A stretch of 64,000 bases of DNA from Alphaproteobacteria bacterium. GTDB lineage: Bacteria; Pseudomonadota; Alphaproteobacteria; Puniceispirillales; Puniceispirillaceae. Each line of letters begins with the position of its first letter. Positions within the stretch are counted from its first letter, which is position 1. Of the stretch, positions 42,520-52,016 are shown one piece after another. Location of the stretch: positions 62,001 through 126,000 of the forward strand of contig RGCC01000001.1 in assembly GCA_009919335.1 (NCBI GenBank), written 5' to 3'. Both the position numbers and the translations under genes were made by a program. The notes beneath the pieces are model-generated. The model did not search any database and was not told where the DNA came from. It saw nothing but the letters and a program-made list of their open reading frames with translations.

Positions 42520-42589
42520 GCTGTAACCGGTTTTAGGTGACGAAAAAGCTGGTAATAAAGGCTTTTAGCAAGGGTCAGGTTAGTAAGGG

Positions 42590-43207
42590 TCAGGCGGCAA
42601 AGTGATAGCCATATTCCAACGCTGCATCAGCCAGCCAGCGTTGGATATAGGGCGCAAAGCTGGTGCGGCATATCACGATAAATTCATCATCTGACAGTGC
42701 CATCAAAGTAACGCCAGCAAGCGCCAGCAAACTTTGCGCACAGCGGCCAGCTGGGAACTGTGACGGGTGCAAATCTAGCCCGCAGCCCTTGGCCAGAACG
42801 GCGCGGGTTTTTGGCCCACTGAGCGCCAGCGCACATAGGCTGTCGCTGACGTCCGTTATGGCATAATGCTGTGATGATTTGATCGTGCTGGTCAGAGTAT
42901 CCTCTAATTGCTTTTCCTTGCCCGCCTCGCACAGTAGCAAATATTCATCTGGGCCAAGCCACAGCACGTGCCGTTCGCCAGCCGATTGAAACTGGTTGGC
43001 CTTTGGCGGGAAGGGGCAGCCGGTCGCTGTTTTGATTGCAGCGGCGAGGTTTTTGCTGCCCCGTAGGTTCAGCTTGCCAAGATGGGTGATTTCCCGAAAC
43101 ACAAGCCCGGCGTCACCACCATTTGGGTTGGCGCTGCTGCTGCTGGCAATGCCTGCCAGCGCTGGTTGGCCAGAAAAATCAGGTCTGCTGTTGGATGAGT
43201 TAGCCAT
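42590..43207 (-). CDS. soxG: Sarcosine oxidase gamma subunit
   Basis: A 205-residue GcvT-like small subunit of heterotetrameric sarcosine oxidase. Matches include LGPDEYLLLCE, ITDVSDSLCALALSGPKTRAVLAKGCGLDLHPSQFPAGRCAQSLLAL, and the C-terminal SFAPYIQRWLADAALEYG. An N-terminal extension rich in Ser/Asn/Ala is variable in the family. It overlaps the end of soxA by eight bases, and is the last gene of soxBDAG. Confidence 0.92.
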   Translation of the reverse strand: MANSSNSRPDFSGQPALAGIASSSSANPNGGDAGLVFREITHLGKLNLRGSKNLAAAIKTATGCPFPPKANQFQSAGERHVLWLGPDEYLLLCEAGKEKQLEDTLTSTIKSSQHYAITDVSDSLCALALSGPKTRAVLAKGCGLDLHPSQFPAGRCAQSLLALAGVTLMALSDDEFIVICRTSFAPYIQRWLADAALEYGYHFAA

Positions 43208-46200
43208 CGATACGCTCCCCCTTTGGATCAAAAAATACTGGATCAACGATTTTGGCCTCAAGCACCGTGCCATCAAGCATGGGGAAGAATACAGTCTCGC
43301 CTTTTCGCGCATGGCCGCCCTTTAGCATGGCCATCGCAATCGAGCGTCCACAATTTGGTGAAAAATAGGACGAAGTGACCTGCCCTAACATTTCCATCGG
43401 CATCGGCTGATCAGGATCAAGAACCGCATGAGCGCCTTCAGGAATAACAGTTGATGGCTCGCTGCATAGCAGCCCGACAAGCTGTTTGCGATTGTCATAT
43501 GCCATGGTTTCACGCGCCAATGCCCGCTTGCCGATAAAGTCAGATTTGGTTTTTGAGACAATCCAATTCATGCCAAGGTCATGCGGCGTTACCGATCCAT
43601 CGGTTTCCTGCCCAACGATGATAAAGCCTTTTTCTGCCCGCAAAACATGCATGGCCTCGGTACCATATGGGGTAATGCCATGCGGTTTGCCGGCCTTCAT
43701 CAGATGCGTCCATAACGCCAAGCCATGGCGTGCCGCTACATTGATTTCATAAGACAGCTCGCCGGTAAAAGAAATGCGGAATATACGCGCCGGAAGCCCG
43801 CCAATATGCCCTTCCTTCATCGACATGAACGGAAATTCTGCCGGTGAAAGGTCAAAGTCGATACCCGCATCTTGCAGAATTTTACCCGCATTTGGCCCGG
43901 ATAAAGTCGCAACTGCCCATTGTTCGGTGACTGATGTCAGATAAACCTCTAAATCGGGCCATTCGGTTTGCAGCCATTCTTCCATCCAGTCCAAAACCCC
44001 GGCCGCACCGCCAGTGGTTGTTGTCATATGGAAATGGTTTTCACCAAGCCGGGTTGTTACCCCGTCATCCATGACCATGCCATCGTCTTTTAGCATCAGT
44101 CCATAGCGGCATTTGCCGACGCCTAGCTTGCTCCACGCATTGGTATAAAGGCGGTTAAGGAACTCTGCGGCATCGCGTCCGCGAATATCAATTTTGCCAA
44201 GCGTCGAGGCATCAAGAAGACCGGCAGTGGTGCGCGCTGCCGTGACCTCGCGGTTAACCGCGTCATGGATGGTTTCATCACCTTGCGGGTAATACCAAGC
44301 GCGCATCCACTGGCCAACATGTTCAAATTTTGCGCCATTTGCACGGTGCCACGCATCCATGCGGGTCAGGCGAACCGGATCAAAAAGATCACCGATATCG
44401 CGGCCAGCAATCGCCCCAATATTTGACGGTGTATACGGCATCCGGAATGTGGTTGTTCCAACCTCGGGAATTTCATTGCCAAGCGCATCAGCAAGAATAG
44501 CCAATGCGTTGATGTTGGACGTTTTGCCCTGATCGGTTCCCATGCCAGTTGTGGTGTAGCGTTTAAGATGCTCAACCGACTGATACCCTTCGCGCGCGGC
44601 AAGCGATACATCGCTGGCGGTCACATCATTCTGGAAATCAACAAAGGCTTTTGGCCCGCGTCCCGCCCCATGCCCGTTTGGAATTTTCCACGCGGCAAGC
44701 GGCTTCCAGTTTTGTTTGGCACTGACAACATCAGGTGCTGTAAGGGCGGTGGTTTTATGACCAGCCGCCGCGGCCGCCTTGGTGCCGGCGCGGATTGCCT
44801 CTTTCAGGGCGGTGGCAAGATCAAAGCTGGCGTTACAAGCGCCGATGTTAAAGCTGGGCTCATGCGTGGCTGATGGGCGGAAACATAATTTGGCGTCATC
44901 CCACTGTAATTTACCACGTGCTTGTGAATGAAGGTGAACCGCAGGTGACAGGCCGCCTGACATGGCAATCAGATCGCAATCGCGATGCAGAATATCGCCA
45001 GAAATTGCCGTAACACTGTCGTTAACCGGTGCAATTTCAACCCGCGCAACCCGCCGATTACCGTAGGCGGCAATGATCGCATGGCCTTGCAGAATTTCAA
45101 TACCAGCGTTCCGCGCGGCAGTGATCAGCGGGCCTTTTGCGTCGTTGCGAAGATCGGTAATCACCACATCAGCGCCAGCATGGCAAAGATCAAGGGCGGT
45201 CCGATAAGCATCATCATTATTACAGACCACGATGGCGCGCCGTCCCGGGCAAACACCATAGCGATTGATATAGGTCCGCACGGCACCAGCCAGCATAACG
45301 CCCGGAAGATCATTGCCGGCAAATACCAATGGCCGTTCATGCGCGCCTTGCGCAATGATGACCTGCTTCGCCCGCACTTTCCACAGCCGTTGACGCGGCA
45401 AATGCGCCGGACGGCTTGGCAGGTGGTCGGTAACCCGTTCATTCAAGGTCAGGTAATTATGGTCCATATAGCCGAAAACCGTGGTGCGGGGCAGCAAGGT
45501 CACATTCGGCATTGCGGCCAAATCAGCCAGCATAGTGCTGATCCAGTCTAGCGCGGGAACATCCCCAATTGAAATATTGGCCTCACCAAGCAGCCAGCCG
45601 CCAAATTCGTTTTGCTCATCAGCCAGAATAACCCGGGCGCCGCCCTTGGCGGCCTGCATTGCAGCCATTAATCCAGCCGCCCCGCCGCCTGCAACCAGAA
45701 CATCGCAATGCGCGTGGGTTTTTTCATAGCGATCAGGATCATTATGATCATCTGCCGCTTTGCCAAGACCGGCGGCATGGCGAATGACATGCTCATAGCT
45801 CATCCACATAGAGGCAGGCCACATAAAGGTTTTGTAATAGAAACCGGCGGGGAAAAACCGGCCAAGCACCGAATTAATCGCGCCAATATCGAACTTCAAT
45901 GATGGCATGCGGTTCTGGCTTTCCGCATACAAACCATCAAAAATCTCAATTTGTGTGGCGCGTAAATTCGGCTCTGCATAGGCTCTTTTGCCAAGCCTGA
46001 TCAGCGCGTTCGGCTCTTCAGAACCGGCTGATAAAATACCGCGGGGGCGATGATATTTAAACGAACGGCCAACAAGGTGAACATCATTAGCAAGCAATGC
46101 CGATGCCAGCGTATCACCGGCAAACCCGGTGTAGCTGCGGCCATCAAAGGTGAATTGCACGGGCTTGTTACGATCAATTCTGGCGGTGGCATTTGGACGC

Positions 46201-46241
46201 GTCATTGGCGTGGCGCTGGATGAGTTTGAACGAAATGCCAT
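43200..46241 (-). CDS. soxA: Sarcosine oxidase alpha subunit
   Basis: The 1013-residue large subunit. An N-terminal 2Fe-2S-like fold without cluster ligands (FTFDGRSYTGFAGDTLASALL) is followed by the NAD/FAD-binding domain with CDVLVAGGGAAGLMAAMQAAKGGARV near 190. The C-terminal aminomethyltransferase (GcvT) domain runs from about 620 (HVGQWMRAWYYPQGDE) to the end. The complex oxidises sarcosine to glycine with O2, producing H2O2 and methylene-tetrahydrofolate. It starts one base into the soxD stop codon, so subunits are translated together. Confidence 0.96.
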   Translation of the reverse strand: MAFRSNSSSATPMTRPNATARIDRNKPVQFTFDGRSYTGFAGDTLASALLANDVHLVGRSFKYHRPRGILSAGSEEPNALIRLGKRAYAEPNLRATQIEIFDGLYAESQNRMPSLKFDIGAINSVLGRFFPAGFYYKTFMWPASMWMSYEHVIRHAAGLGKAADDHNDPDRYEKTHAHCDVLVAGGGAAGLMAAMQAAKGGARVILADEQNEFGGWLLGEANISIGDVPALDWISTMLADLAAMPNVTLLPRTTVFGYMDHNYLTLNERVTDHLPSRPAHLPRQRLWKVRAKQVIIAQGAHERPLVFAGNDLPGVMLAGAVRTYINRYGVCPGRRAIVVCNNDDAYRTALDLCHAGADVVITDLRNDAKGPLITAARNAGIEILQGHAIIAAYGNRRVARVEIAPVNDSVTAISGDILHRDCDLIAMSGGLSPAVHLHSQARGKLQWDDAKLCFRPSATHEPSFNIGACNASFDLATALKEAIRAGTKAAAAAGHKTTALTAPDVVSAKQNWKPLAAWKIPNGHGAGRGPKAFVDFQNDVTASDVSLAAREGYQSVEHLKRYTTTGMGTDQGKTSNINALAILADALGNEIPEVGTTTFRMPYTPSNIGAIAGRDIGDLFDPVRLTRMDAWHRANGAKFEHVGQWMRAWYYPQGDETIHDAVNREVTAARTTAGLLDASTLGKIDIRGRDAAEFLNRLYTNAWSKLGVGKCRYGLMLKDDGMVMDDGVTTRLGENHFHMTTTTGGAAGVLDWMEEWLQTEWPDLEVYLTSVTEQWAVATLSGPNAGKILQDAGIDFDLSPAEFPFMSMKEGHIGGLPARIFRISFTGELSYEINVAARHGLALWTHLMKAGKPHGITPYGTEAMHVLRAEKGFIIVGQETDGSVTPHDLGMNWIVSKTKSDFIGKRALARETMAYDNRKQLVGLLCSEPSTVIPEGAHAVLDPDQPMPMEMLGQVTSSYFSPNCGRSIAMAMLKGGHARKGETVFFPMLDGTVLEAKIVDPVFFDPKGERIDG

Positions 46242-46609
46242 TATTTCGACCCTCCAGCTTTGTTGCGTGATGGAAGCGCGGCTTTTTCTGCAGCCGTATC
46301 ACGGCGCCAGCTCGATTTATACGCCGCCTTTGGGGCAGTCTGTTTTGGCAAGCTGCCCATCGGATAGATTTCGATGATTTCGTGACTAACCGTATCGCGC
46401 GCCACATTAAACCAGCGCCGGCATCCGGCACTGTGCCGCCAGCGTTCCAGAAACAGCCCTTTTGGATTATCCCGCATAAACAGATAATCGGCGAAATGCG
46501 CGTCAGAAATTTTGTTTTCGGCGAGGGGGCGGGCGATATGCGCCTCGCCGCCACAGGCAAATTCAGCTTCGTCGCGAGGCCCACAAAACGGGCAGGTGAT
46601 AACTAGCAT
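46241..46609 (-). CDS. soxD: Sarcosine oxidase delta subunit
   Basis: A 122-residue zinc-binding subunit. It starts MLVITCPFCGPRDEAEFACGG and contains DNPKGLFLERWRHSAGCRRWFNVARDTVSHEI, the Cys and His residues that hold the zinc. A basic C-terminal tail (about residues 95-122) makes it somewhat longer than typical delta subunits. It lies between soxB (21 bases) and soxA (one-base overlap). Confidence 0.93.
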   Translation of the reverse strand: MLVITCPFCGPRDEAEFACGGEAHIARPLAENKISDAHFADYLFMRDNPKGLFLERWRHSAGCRRWFNVARDTVSHEIIEIYPMGSLPKQTAPKAAYKSSWRRDTAAEKAALPSRNKAGGSK

Positions 46610-46630
46610 AATATTTTCCTCAAACCCGGT

Positions 46631-47929
46631 CTAATGTGCAACGCCAGCGGCGCCATGTTCATCGATCAGCAAGCCTGTACGGAACCGATCTAATGTGTAA
46701 GGCGCGGCAATTTTATTTGGCCGGTCATTGGCAATCAGATCGGCAAATACATGACCCGATCCGGGGGTTGCCTTAAACCCGCCAGTGCCCCAGCCACAAT
46801 CAAAATACAGCCCCTCAACATCGGTTTTGGAAATGATCGGCGAAGCATCAGGGCAGGTATCAACAATGCCGCCCCAATGGCGTAGCATCCGCAGGCGTGA
46901 CAGTACCGGAAATAGCTCAACCGCTGCTGCCAGCATATGTTCTGGAACCGGGAAAGAGCCACGCTGGGCGTATGAGTTATATTTATCAACGCCTGCACCT
47001 AGCACCATCTCGCCCTTGTCAGACTGGCTGATATACATATGCACCGCGTTTGACATAATCACCGTATCGAGGATTGGCTTGATCGGTTCGGACACCAACG
47101 CCTGTAACGGGCGGCTGGCAATGGGCAAACGGATGCCGGCCATCGCTGCGACAACGCTGGAATGACCAGCAACAACACAGCCAACCTTTTTGGTTTTGAT
47201 AAAGCCGCGACTAGTCTCAACGCCGACGATCTTGCGGCCTTGACGGCGCAGTGCGGTGACTTCGCATTTCTGGATGATATCAACGCCCAGATCATCAGCG
47301 GCGCGCGCATAACCCCATGCAACGGCATCATGGCGCGCGGTACCGCCGCGGCGCTGAAGGAAGCCGCCCATAACCGGATAGCGGATCGACTGGTCGATGT
47401 TAATTGTTGGCACGAATTTTTTAATCTCGACAGGGCCAAGGATTTCTGAGTCAATGCCGTTTAACCGGATCGCATGAACGCGCCGTGACATTTCCCGCAA
47501 CTCATGCTCGCTGTGCGCAATGGTTAATACCCCGCGCTGACTGAACATGACATTAAAATTCAGATCCTGCGACATGCCTTCCCACAGCTTCATCGAATGC
47601 TCGTAAATCGCCGCAGATTCGTCCCAAAGATAGTTCGAGCGAATAATGGTGGTGTTACGGCCAGTGTTACCGCCGCCAATCCAGCCTTTTTCAATCACTG
47701 CAATATTGGTCATGCCATGCACCGCAGCAAGATAGTATGCCGTCGCAAGCCCATGGCCGCCGCCGCCAATAATCACCGCATCATATTCAGCCTTAGGTTC
47801 GGGGTCGCGCCAGGCACGCTGCCAGTCCTGATGATAATTCATCGCCTTTTTGGCAAGCGCAAAAGCTGAATAGCGCGGGGTGCCGCCCGGCAATCCGCGT
47901 TGACCACGATCTGGCTGATTTTGTGCCAT
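46631..47929 (-). CDS. soxB: Sarcosine oxidase beta subunit
   Basis: The 432-residue catalytic flavoprotein subunit, with FAD motif [18 protein letters not shown] and [20 protein letters not shown], the covalent-FMN region typical of SoxB. Other matches are [21 protein letters not shown]-type strand and [11 protein letters not shown] plus [13 protein letters not shown] near the C-terminus. First gene of soxBDAG; the product glycine can enter serine synthesis. I chose ATG 47929; GTG 47938 is three codons upstream and equally near the G-rich ribosome site. Confidence 0.95.
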   Translation of the reverse strand: MAQNQPDRGQRGLPGGTPRYSAFALAKKAMNYHQDWQRAWRDPEPKAEYDAVIIGGGGHGLATAYYLAAVHGMTNIAVIEKGWIGGGNTGRNTTIIRSNYLWDESAAIYEHSMKLWEGMSQDLNFNVMFSQRGVLTIAHSEHELREMSRRVHAIRLNGIDSEILGPVEIKKFVPTINIDQSIRYPVMGGFLQRRGGTARHDAVAWGYARAADDLGVDIIQKCEVTALRRQGRKIVGVETSRGFIKTKKVGCVVAGHSSVVAAMAGIRLPIASRPLQALVSEPIKPILDTVIMSNAVHMYISQSDKGEMVLGAGVDKYNSYAQRGSFPVPEHMLAAAVELFPVLSRLRMLRHWGGIVDTCPDASPIISKTDVEGLYFDCGWGTGGFKATPGSGHVFADLIANDRPNKIAAPYTLDRFRTGLLIDEHGAAGVAH

Positions 47930-48280
47930 GTAACCCACCCTTTGATCTTTGTAAAAGCCGCCACGATGACAGCGTAAACATTGTCGCTAATTTTTGCACT
48001 GCCATGCTGCGCATTTCGCAATAAATCCCTAGCCCAGCAACGACATCAGGTATAGCCCAATCGACATGATTGCCTCCGGTTTTAGGCTGCAAGCGTGGTG
48101 CTTGTCAATTCGCCGATCATAAGCCGATAAATTGGCTTTAGATCGCGGCCTTAATCATGCCTTTTCAACGCCCGCTGCTTGACCTCAGGGGCTTAGTTGC
48201 GGCACTGTTAAATCAAGGGTGCCGGCCGCAACCAATACCGGATCCAGAGCCATTTTCAACATCAAGTCAGGACAGTCATT
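47930..48280. promoter_or_regulatory. Divergent promoter region between soxB and M20 amidohydrolase
   Basis: 351 bases that must contain the promoter for soxBDAG on the minus strand and for the amidohydrolase on the plus strand. The minus strand holds a short ORF with a strong ribosome site (see 48029-48067). No hairpin with a T-run and no recognised riboswitch was found. A glycine riboswitch would make sense here, but I could not find its core by eye. Confidence 0.5.
48029..48067 (-). CDS. Possible 12-residue leader peptide upstream of soxB
   Basis: A short frame reading MSIGLYLMSLLG then TAG. It has a near-perfect ribosome site CCGGAGG five bases before its ATG, better than that of soxB itself, and lies 99 bases upstream of soxB. 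The peptide is hydrophobic, so it could be a small membrane peptide or a leader whose translation affects sox expression. There is no run of Gly or Ser codons that would suggest classic attenuation. Such a short frame could also be chance. Confidence 0.35.
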   Translation of the reverse strand: MSIGLYLMSLLG

Positions 48281-49450
48281 ATGGCGGTTATTAATTCGAT
48301 TGCAGACCGTGAGCAGGATATGAAGGCGTGGCGACATTTACTCCATCAACATCCTGAAACCAGTTATGAAGAAGTGTGGACATCTAACTTCATTGCTGAA
48401 AAGCTGCAGTCATTTGGCATTGAAATCCATCGCGGAATGGGCAAAACCGGCGTCGTTGGGGTGTTGCGTGGCAATGGTGATAGCACGGCTGCTATTGGTC
48501 TTCGTGCAGATATGGACGCGCTGCCAATGCAGGAAATGAACGAATTTACCCATGCGTCGAAAACCCCGGGCCGAATGCATGCTTGCGGCCATGATGGGCA
48601 CAGCACAATGCTTCTTGGTGCGGCGCAATATCTTGCGGAAACACGAAATTTTGATGGCACTGTCTATTTCATCTTTCAGCCAGCCGAAGAAGGTGGCAAG
48701 GGCGGCGAGGCGATGATTAAAGACGGGCTGTTTGACCAGTTCGACATGCAAACCGTTTGGGGAATGCATAATTGGCCGGGGATGGATGTTGGTAAAATTG
48801 GCGTGCATAGCGGTGCTTGTATGGCGGCGGCGGATATGTTCGAAATCCACATCACCGGATCTGGCGGTCATGCGGCGATCCCTGATCTGGCAATTGACCC
48901 GATCCCATGTGGGGCGGCAATTGTGCAATCGCTGCAATCAATCGTCTCACGGCGCGTCGCGGCGTTGGAGCCTGCTGTTGTTTCAGTGACAATTTTTGAG
49001 TCTGGCAGTGCGCTGAATGTGATTCCCGGTACCGCGAGGCTTGGCGGTACAGCGCGGTCATTTTCGCCGCATATCCGTAAATTACTAGAAGACTCAATCC
49101 GCGAGGTTGCGACATCAACAGCCATGGCCTATGGGTGCGCAATTGAGATTGACTGGCAACCGGGCTATCCACCAACGGTCAATCATGCTGACGAATCATC
49201 CCGCGCCGCGGCGGTTGCGGCGCATATTCTGGGAACAGAAAATATTATCACTGATCTGCCGCCATCAATGGGAGCAGAAGATTTTGCCTATATGCTGGCC
49301 GAAAAGCCGGGATCCTATATCTGGCTTGGTGCTGGACCAGCTAAAAATGGTGCAATGCTGCATAATGACCGGTATGATTTTAATGATGATGTGCTTGCTA
49401 CGGGTGCTAGCTATTGGGCGCGGCTGGTCGAGAGCGAGCTGCCCAAATAA
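48281..49450 (+). CDS. M20-family amidohydrolase (hippurate hydrolase-like)
   Basis: A 389-residue dinuclear metallopeptidase of the M20D/IAA-amidohydrolase group, which cleaves N-acyl amino acids. Metal ligands are visible in HACGHDGHSTMLLG, QPAEEGGKGGEAM and, near the C-terminus, MGAEDFAYML. The dimerisation domain contains SGGHAAIPDLAIDP. It is divergent from soxB; a link to methylamine use is not obvious. Substrate is uncertain: hippurate, N-acetyl-amino acids or N-acetyl-ectoine-type compounds are possible. Confidence 0.9.
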   Translation: MAVINSIADREQDMKAWRHLLHQHPETSYEEVWTSNFIAEKLQSFGIEIHRGMGKTGVVGVLRGNGDSTAAIGLRADMDALPMQEMNEFTHASKTPGRMHACGHDGHSTMLLGAAQYLAETRNFDGTVYFIFQPAEEGGKGGEAMIKDGLFDQFDMQTVWGMHNWPGMDVGKIGVHSGACMAAADMFEIHITGSGGHAAIPDLAIDPIPCGAAIVQSLQSIVSRRVAALEPAVVSVTIFESGSALNVIPGTARLGGTARSFSPHIRKLLEDSIREVATSTAMAYGCAIEIDWQPGYPPTVNHADESSRAAAVAAHILGTENIITDLPPSMGAEDFAYMLAEKPGSYIWLGAGPAKNGAMLHNDRYDFNDDVLATGASYWARLVESELPK

Positions 49451-49573
49451 TCATCGGTTTTATGATTAATTCCGGTTGCATAACGCCCAATAAGTGATTT
49501 TGAATTTGCTAGCGGCCGGGGCTGCCATATCACTTTGCGGCGTCTCTTTGCCTCTTTTCAGCGATAGAAAATC

Positions 49574-49613
49574 TTGACTTATATGCCATTCTAAACTAGA
49601 ACAAAACATGAAC
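49574..49613 (+). promoter_or_regulatory. LexA box (GAAC-N7-GAAC) and promoter of the SOS mutagenesis operon
   Basis: GAAC at 49599-49602 and GAAC at 49610-49613 are separated by seven bases, the direct-repeat LexA operator of alphaproteobacteria. A fitting promoter has TTGACT (49574-49579) and TAGAAC (49597-49602) 17 bases apart, so the first GAAC half-site is part of the -10 element and LexA would block RNA polymerase. It lies 35 bases before the imuA start. This strongly supports SOS induction of imuA-imuB-dnaE2. Confidence 0.85.
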
Positions 49614-49647
49614 AAAATATGCATATATGAGGCGAGAGGTAGGCGAT

Positions 49648-50889
49648 ATGCAGCGGGTGAATCAGCCTATATCAACAGCAGAAACATCTGGGTTAATGCT
49701 GTCTAATCATCAGATTAGAAACGAAAAAAATAAATATGATTTGGCGCGCTTGCGCCAAGAAATGGCGTTGGTTGACGGGCATAAGAAAGGTGCACGTTTA
49801 CCGCTTGGCATCGATTCGCTGGATCAGGCGTTAGCCGGTGGATTGGCGCTTGGCCGGGTGCATCTTTTGTCAGGGGCGATGCAGGCGCATGGGGCGGTTA
49901 GCGGCTTTACCATAGCGCTTCTTGCTGTGCTGCAGCATCATGCCCGCCAACAGGCTGAAACAACCAGCCCAGCTGGTGCAGGCGATAATGGCCTGATTGT
50001 CTGGTGTCCGGCTAGCCAGCGTGGCGGCAATGGTATGCTGTATGGGCATGGGTTGGCGGCGGCTGGACTGGATCCGGCGCGCCTGCTGATTGTTGATACG
50101 CCAAGCCCATCACGGCGGCTGGCGGCGCTTGATGATATTCTGCGCACCGAAGGCGTGGCCGCGGTTGTAATGGAATATGACGGGGTACAGAAATCTGCTG
50201 ATTACTGGATGCGACTGGCTAGGCGGGCACAGCTTGCAGCCGAGGAAAATGGCGCAACAGCCTTTTTGCTTGGTGCCCCGATTGGCGGGTCTGGGTTTGA
50301 AACAGCATGGCAGATCAAACCGGCGGCTGATCTTGATATATGGTCAAATCCTAACGGCTTGCAGCATAATATCTGGGATTTAAGCCTGCAACGTGCGCGG
50401 GGTGGCCGGCCCTATATATGCCGGGCGGGCTGGCAGGCGGGTGGTGATCATTTATATGCTGTTGATCATGTCGATATATCAACCAATGCGCCAGTACAGG
50501 CCGAATTGGCAATCCATCAATGGCCGGCAAAGGCTGCCGGATCAAGGCAAATTTCGGCAAAGCTGGCGCAGGCATGGCCAGTCGCGACAGATCAAACGCC
50601 CCACAAGTCAGAACCGAGATATGTGATCCGGCGGCTGATCATGCCGATCTGCAGCATCTTGCATTATGGGCGCGCCGCTATAGCCCCCTTACCGCTGTTG
50701 ATCATCAATTTCATGGAATATGGCTTGATGTTGCGGGGGGTGAGCATCTTTTTGGCGGGATGCGGGGGTTGCTCGCCGATTGTGCCAAACGCCTTCATAA
50801 AAGCCGTCTTCGTGTGGTCATGGCAGCGGCGCCAACTTGTGGTGCGGCATGGGCGTTGGCGCATTATGGGCGTCCATCGCAGCGCCTGA
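49648..50889 (+). CDS. imuA: ImuA (SOS mutasome RecA-like protein), reading on without its own stop
   Basis: ImuA is the RecA-fold partner in the ImuA-ImuB-DnaE2 translesion system. Family parts: RLPLGIDSLDQALAGGLALGRVHLLSG, LIVWCPASQRGGNGMLYGHGL, DPARLLIVDTPSPSRRLAALDDILR, WMRLARRAQLAAEENGATAFLLG and RGGRPY. ATG 49648 has AGAGG eight bases upstream and is preferred over ATG 49627. Real ImuA sequence seems to end around 50580-50620. The frame then runs on to 50889 through what is imuB coding sequence in another frame, giving about 90 foreign residues. This suggests that the imuA stop was lost with the start of imuB. Confidence 0.8.
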   Translation: MQRVNQPISTAETSGLMLSNHQIRNEKNKYDLARLRQEMALVDGHKKGARLPLGIDSLDQALAGGLALGRVHLLSGAMQAHGAVSGFTIALLAVLQHHARQQAETTSPAGAGDNGLIVWCPASQRGGNGMLYGHGLAAAGLDPARLLIVDTPSPSRRLAALDDILRTEGVAAVVMEYDGVQKSADYWMRLARRAQLAAEENGATAFLLGAPIGGSGFETAWQIKPAADLDIWSNPNGLQHNIWDLSLQRARGGRPYICRAGWQAGGDHLYAVDHVDISTNAPVQAELAIHQWPAKAAGSRQISAKLAQAWPVATDQTPHKSEPRYVIRRLIMPICSILHYGRAAIAPLPLLIINFMEYGLMLRGVSIFLAGCGGCSPIVPNAFIKAVFVWSWQRRQLVVRHGRWRIMGVHRSA

Positions 50890-52016
50890 TGACAGCCGTA
50901 AAAACGGCGCCGGAAATAACACGATCTAGCTTTAGCCGCGCCCGCTTGCGCCGCCATTTGGCACCATTACCAATCGCCGCATTACGGCTGAATGCCGCGA
51001 TAACGGATCATATGCAACGGGCAGGTTTAAGGGTTATTGGCGATATTATCGGCCTTGCCCGCGCGCCATTAGCGGCGCGTTTTGGGCCTGATTTACTGCT
51101 TCGGCTTGATCAGGCGCTTGGTGATCAGGATGAAAGCTTTACCCCGATCAGCCCGCCCAAGCCGCTTTATATATGCCGTCGATTTGCCGAGCCAATCGGC
51201 GCCCCTGATGATGTCAAGGCGATGATCCGTCAGCTGGCAAGGGATGTTGCGGCCTTGCTTGAACAAACCGGAATGGCGACACGTCGTTTGCGGCTTGGCT
51301 GGCAACTGGTTGATGGAATGGTGTTTGCCCATGATGTTCACCTCTCGCGGCCAAGCCGTGATGTGCATCTGTTTCACCGGTTGCTGGCGAATGCGAGCGA
51401 TAAGATCAATCCGGAATTTGGTCTTGAAATGGGGTGGATGGAATCGCTTGATTGCAGCCCGCTTGCCCCGCTTGATACGGCCTTGCCGCGGCTGACGATA
51501 GAGCGTCAGAATGATGCCATTTATGCCACACATAACGAGGCTTATGCCAGCCTTGTTGACCGGCTGGTGGCGCGTCTTGGCTATGGTGCGGTGGTGCGTC
51601 TTGCACCGCAAAGCTGTTGGCAGCCTGAGGCAGCGCAATCATTTGATTTGCCTGATCCGCACCGAATTTTGTCTGATTGCGGCCAGAAAGCTGGCTGGCT
51701 TGGTAATCCGGCATCAAGAACCGCACCGCCGCGACCTATACGCCTGCTTGCCTATCCGCAGCCGGTTGATGTTGTGGCGCTTTTACCCGACCATCCCCCA
51801 GCTCAATTCATCTGGCAGCGGCGTGTCCATAAGGTCATTCATGCAACCGGGCCGGAACGGATTGCCCCTGCATGGTGGCAGGCACCTGCTGGTACCCGTA
51901 CGCGTGATTATTTCCGGTTGCGGGACGATCAGGGGGCTGGGTTTTGGCTATATCGTGAGGGCTTGCCAGAACGCCATGAAACACCAGCCTGGTTTCTGCA
52001 TGGATTTTTTGCCTGA
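50574..52016 (+). pseudogene. imuB: ImuB (Y-family-like polymerase), N-terminus missing
   Basis: ImuB is an inactive Y-family polymerase homologue that links DnaE2 to the sliding clamp. The frame from ATG 50574 gives 480 residues. Matches begin at DPAADHADLQHLALWARRYSP and GIWLDVAGGEHLFGGMRGLLAD and go on through LRLDQALGDQDESF and the C-terminal ImuB domain (GPERIAPAWWQ, TRDYFRLRDDQGAGFWLYREG). The usual first about 60-80 residues of the family (the RYLSLWLP opening and the GLRPGM-LADA helix) are missing in all frames. The 17 residues before DPAAD have no family similarity. With the lost imuA stop, a deletion between about 50560 and 50625 explains both. It ends in a TGATG overlap with dnaE2, so dnaE2 coupling is kept. 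Confidence 0.8.

Noticed and set aside
47930-48280. Glycine riboswitch upstream of soxB
   Set aside because: It would fit the pathway, but I could not identify the conserved core on either strand.
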